Assembly: GCF_015477355.1 (NCBI RefSeq)
Contig: NZ_JADLRJ010000002.1
Coordinates: 744,001-808,000 of the forward strand
Direction of reading: 5' to 3'
Length of the DNA stretch: 64,000 nt
Source: Nocardia blacklockiae
GTDB taxonomy: Bacteria > Actinomycetota > Actinomycetes > Mycobacteriales > Mycobacteriaceae
This document shows positions 63,687 through 64,000 of this stretch, piece after piece. The notes under the pieces are model-generated. The model did no database searches and had not been told where the DNA came from. It worked only from the letters and a program-made list of their open reading frames with translations. The position numbers and the translations under genes were made by a program. Numbering within the stretch: the first letter of the stretch is position 1; every line of letters starts with the position of its first letter.

Positions 63687-64000
63687 TCAGGAGATGGCGT
63701 TGATGGCGGTGGTCAGCTTGGTCTTGAACGCGTCGGGGATCGGCACGTAGCCGGCCTCGTCGAGACCCTTCTGACCGTTGTTGATCGCCGAGGTCAGGAA
63801 TGCCTTGACGGCCTTGGCGGTGTCGGCGTCGCTGTACTTCGAGCAGACGATCTCGTAGGTGGCGAGCATGATCGGGTAGGCCGCCGAGTCGGTCGGCTTG
63901 TAGAACGAGCTGGTGTCGATGACCAGGTCGTTGCCCTGACCGGAGATCTTGGCCGACGCGATGGCCGCGCCCGCGGACTGGACGTTCAGCTCGACCGGCT
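63687..64000 (-). CDS. pstS: Phosphate-binding protein PstS (C-terminal part, cut by window)
   Basis: The visible 104 codons give the C-terminal lobe of a PstS: ...[49 protein letters not shown] and [20 protein letters not shown]. The YPI-x-YEI segment is typical. The start and lipoprotein signal lie beyond position 64000. It is the first gene of the pst operon and captures phosphate at the cell surface. Confidence 0.93.
   Translation of the reverse strand, partial: PVELNVQSAGAAIASAKISGQGNDLVIDTSSFYKPTDSAAYPIMLATYEIVCSKYSDADTAKAVKAFLTSAINNGQKGLDEAGYVPIPDAFKTKLTTAINAIS

Overview
The window is high-GC actinobacterial DNA, most likely from Nocardia or a close mycolic-acid relative. The support is MspA-type porin genes, a salicylate-siderophore pair under IdeR-like boxes, a resuscitation-promoting factor, DesA1-type acyl-ACP desaturase, PhoU/Pst genes, frequent GTG starts and leaderless promoters. 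From memory, the core gene order follows Mycobacterium tuberculosis roughly from Rv0820 to Rv0896, read backwards: citA, MarR/DUF2530, DUF3027, MFS, DUF2771, cspB, rpfA, helicase-associated protein, XPB, aminotransferase, desA1, dus, LCP, phoU, pst. Nocardia-specific genes are interspersed.

Layout: 0-5.2 kb holds citrate synthase 2 (citA), pdxH, an MFS exporter and the main citrate synthase (gltA). 5.2-12 kb holds two MspA-like porins, an XRE/nSTAND NTPase without WD40 repeats, an AI-2E-type permease, an Eis-like acetyltransferase and a YccF protein. 12-22.8 kb holds MarR and TetR regulators, a DUF2530 protein, a GHKL (sacsin-like) ATPase overlapping a DUF3027 protein with a long 11-residue-repeat tail, a glutaminyl cyclase, an MFS protein, a DUF2771 protein and a cold-shock protein. 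22.8-27.3 kb holds rpfA behind a CRP-type site and a c-di-AMP (ydaO) riboswitch, a helicase-associated protein, a lipoprotein and an unreported 31-residue peptide gene.

27.3-41.7 kb holds a coiled-coil protein, a secreted M1 peptidase, two LysE exporters, a DUF3239 protein, XPB helicase, SigJ, a sugar isomerase with a divergent LacI regulator and paired operators, an aminotransferase, a 52-bp minisatellite, DAHP synthase with an aromatic leader peptide (Tyr-Phe-Trp-Phe), an AhpD-like protein and an SDR enzyme. 41.8-50.2 kb holds convergent salicyl-AMP ligase and salicylate synthase genes, then a coupled plsB / small ORF / HAD-PlsC operon, a polyprenol-phosphate mannosyltransferase and a small conserved protein.

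50.2-53.1 kb is mostly non-coding. It carries a C-rich stretch, tRNA-Phe, -Asp and -Glu on the minus strand, a ScbR-like receptor with a divergent 32-codon ORF and terminator, and tRNA-Lys. 53.4-64 kb holds desA1, dusB, an LCP ligase with a repetitive proline-rich cytosolic arm, phoU, an MFS drug exporter and pstB-pstA-pstC-pstS, with pstS cut by the window edge. No phage, IS element or CRISPR array was seen. The strongest unreported signals are regulatory RNAs and small ORFs: the aromatic leader peptide, the cAMP plus c-di-AMP control of rpfA, the 31-residue peptide, and the ScbR-linked short transcript.
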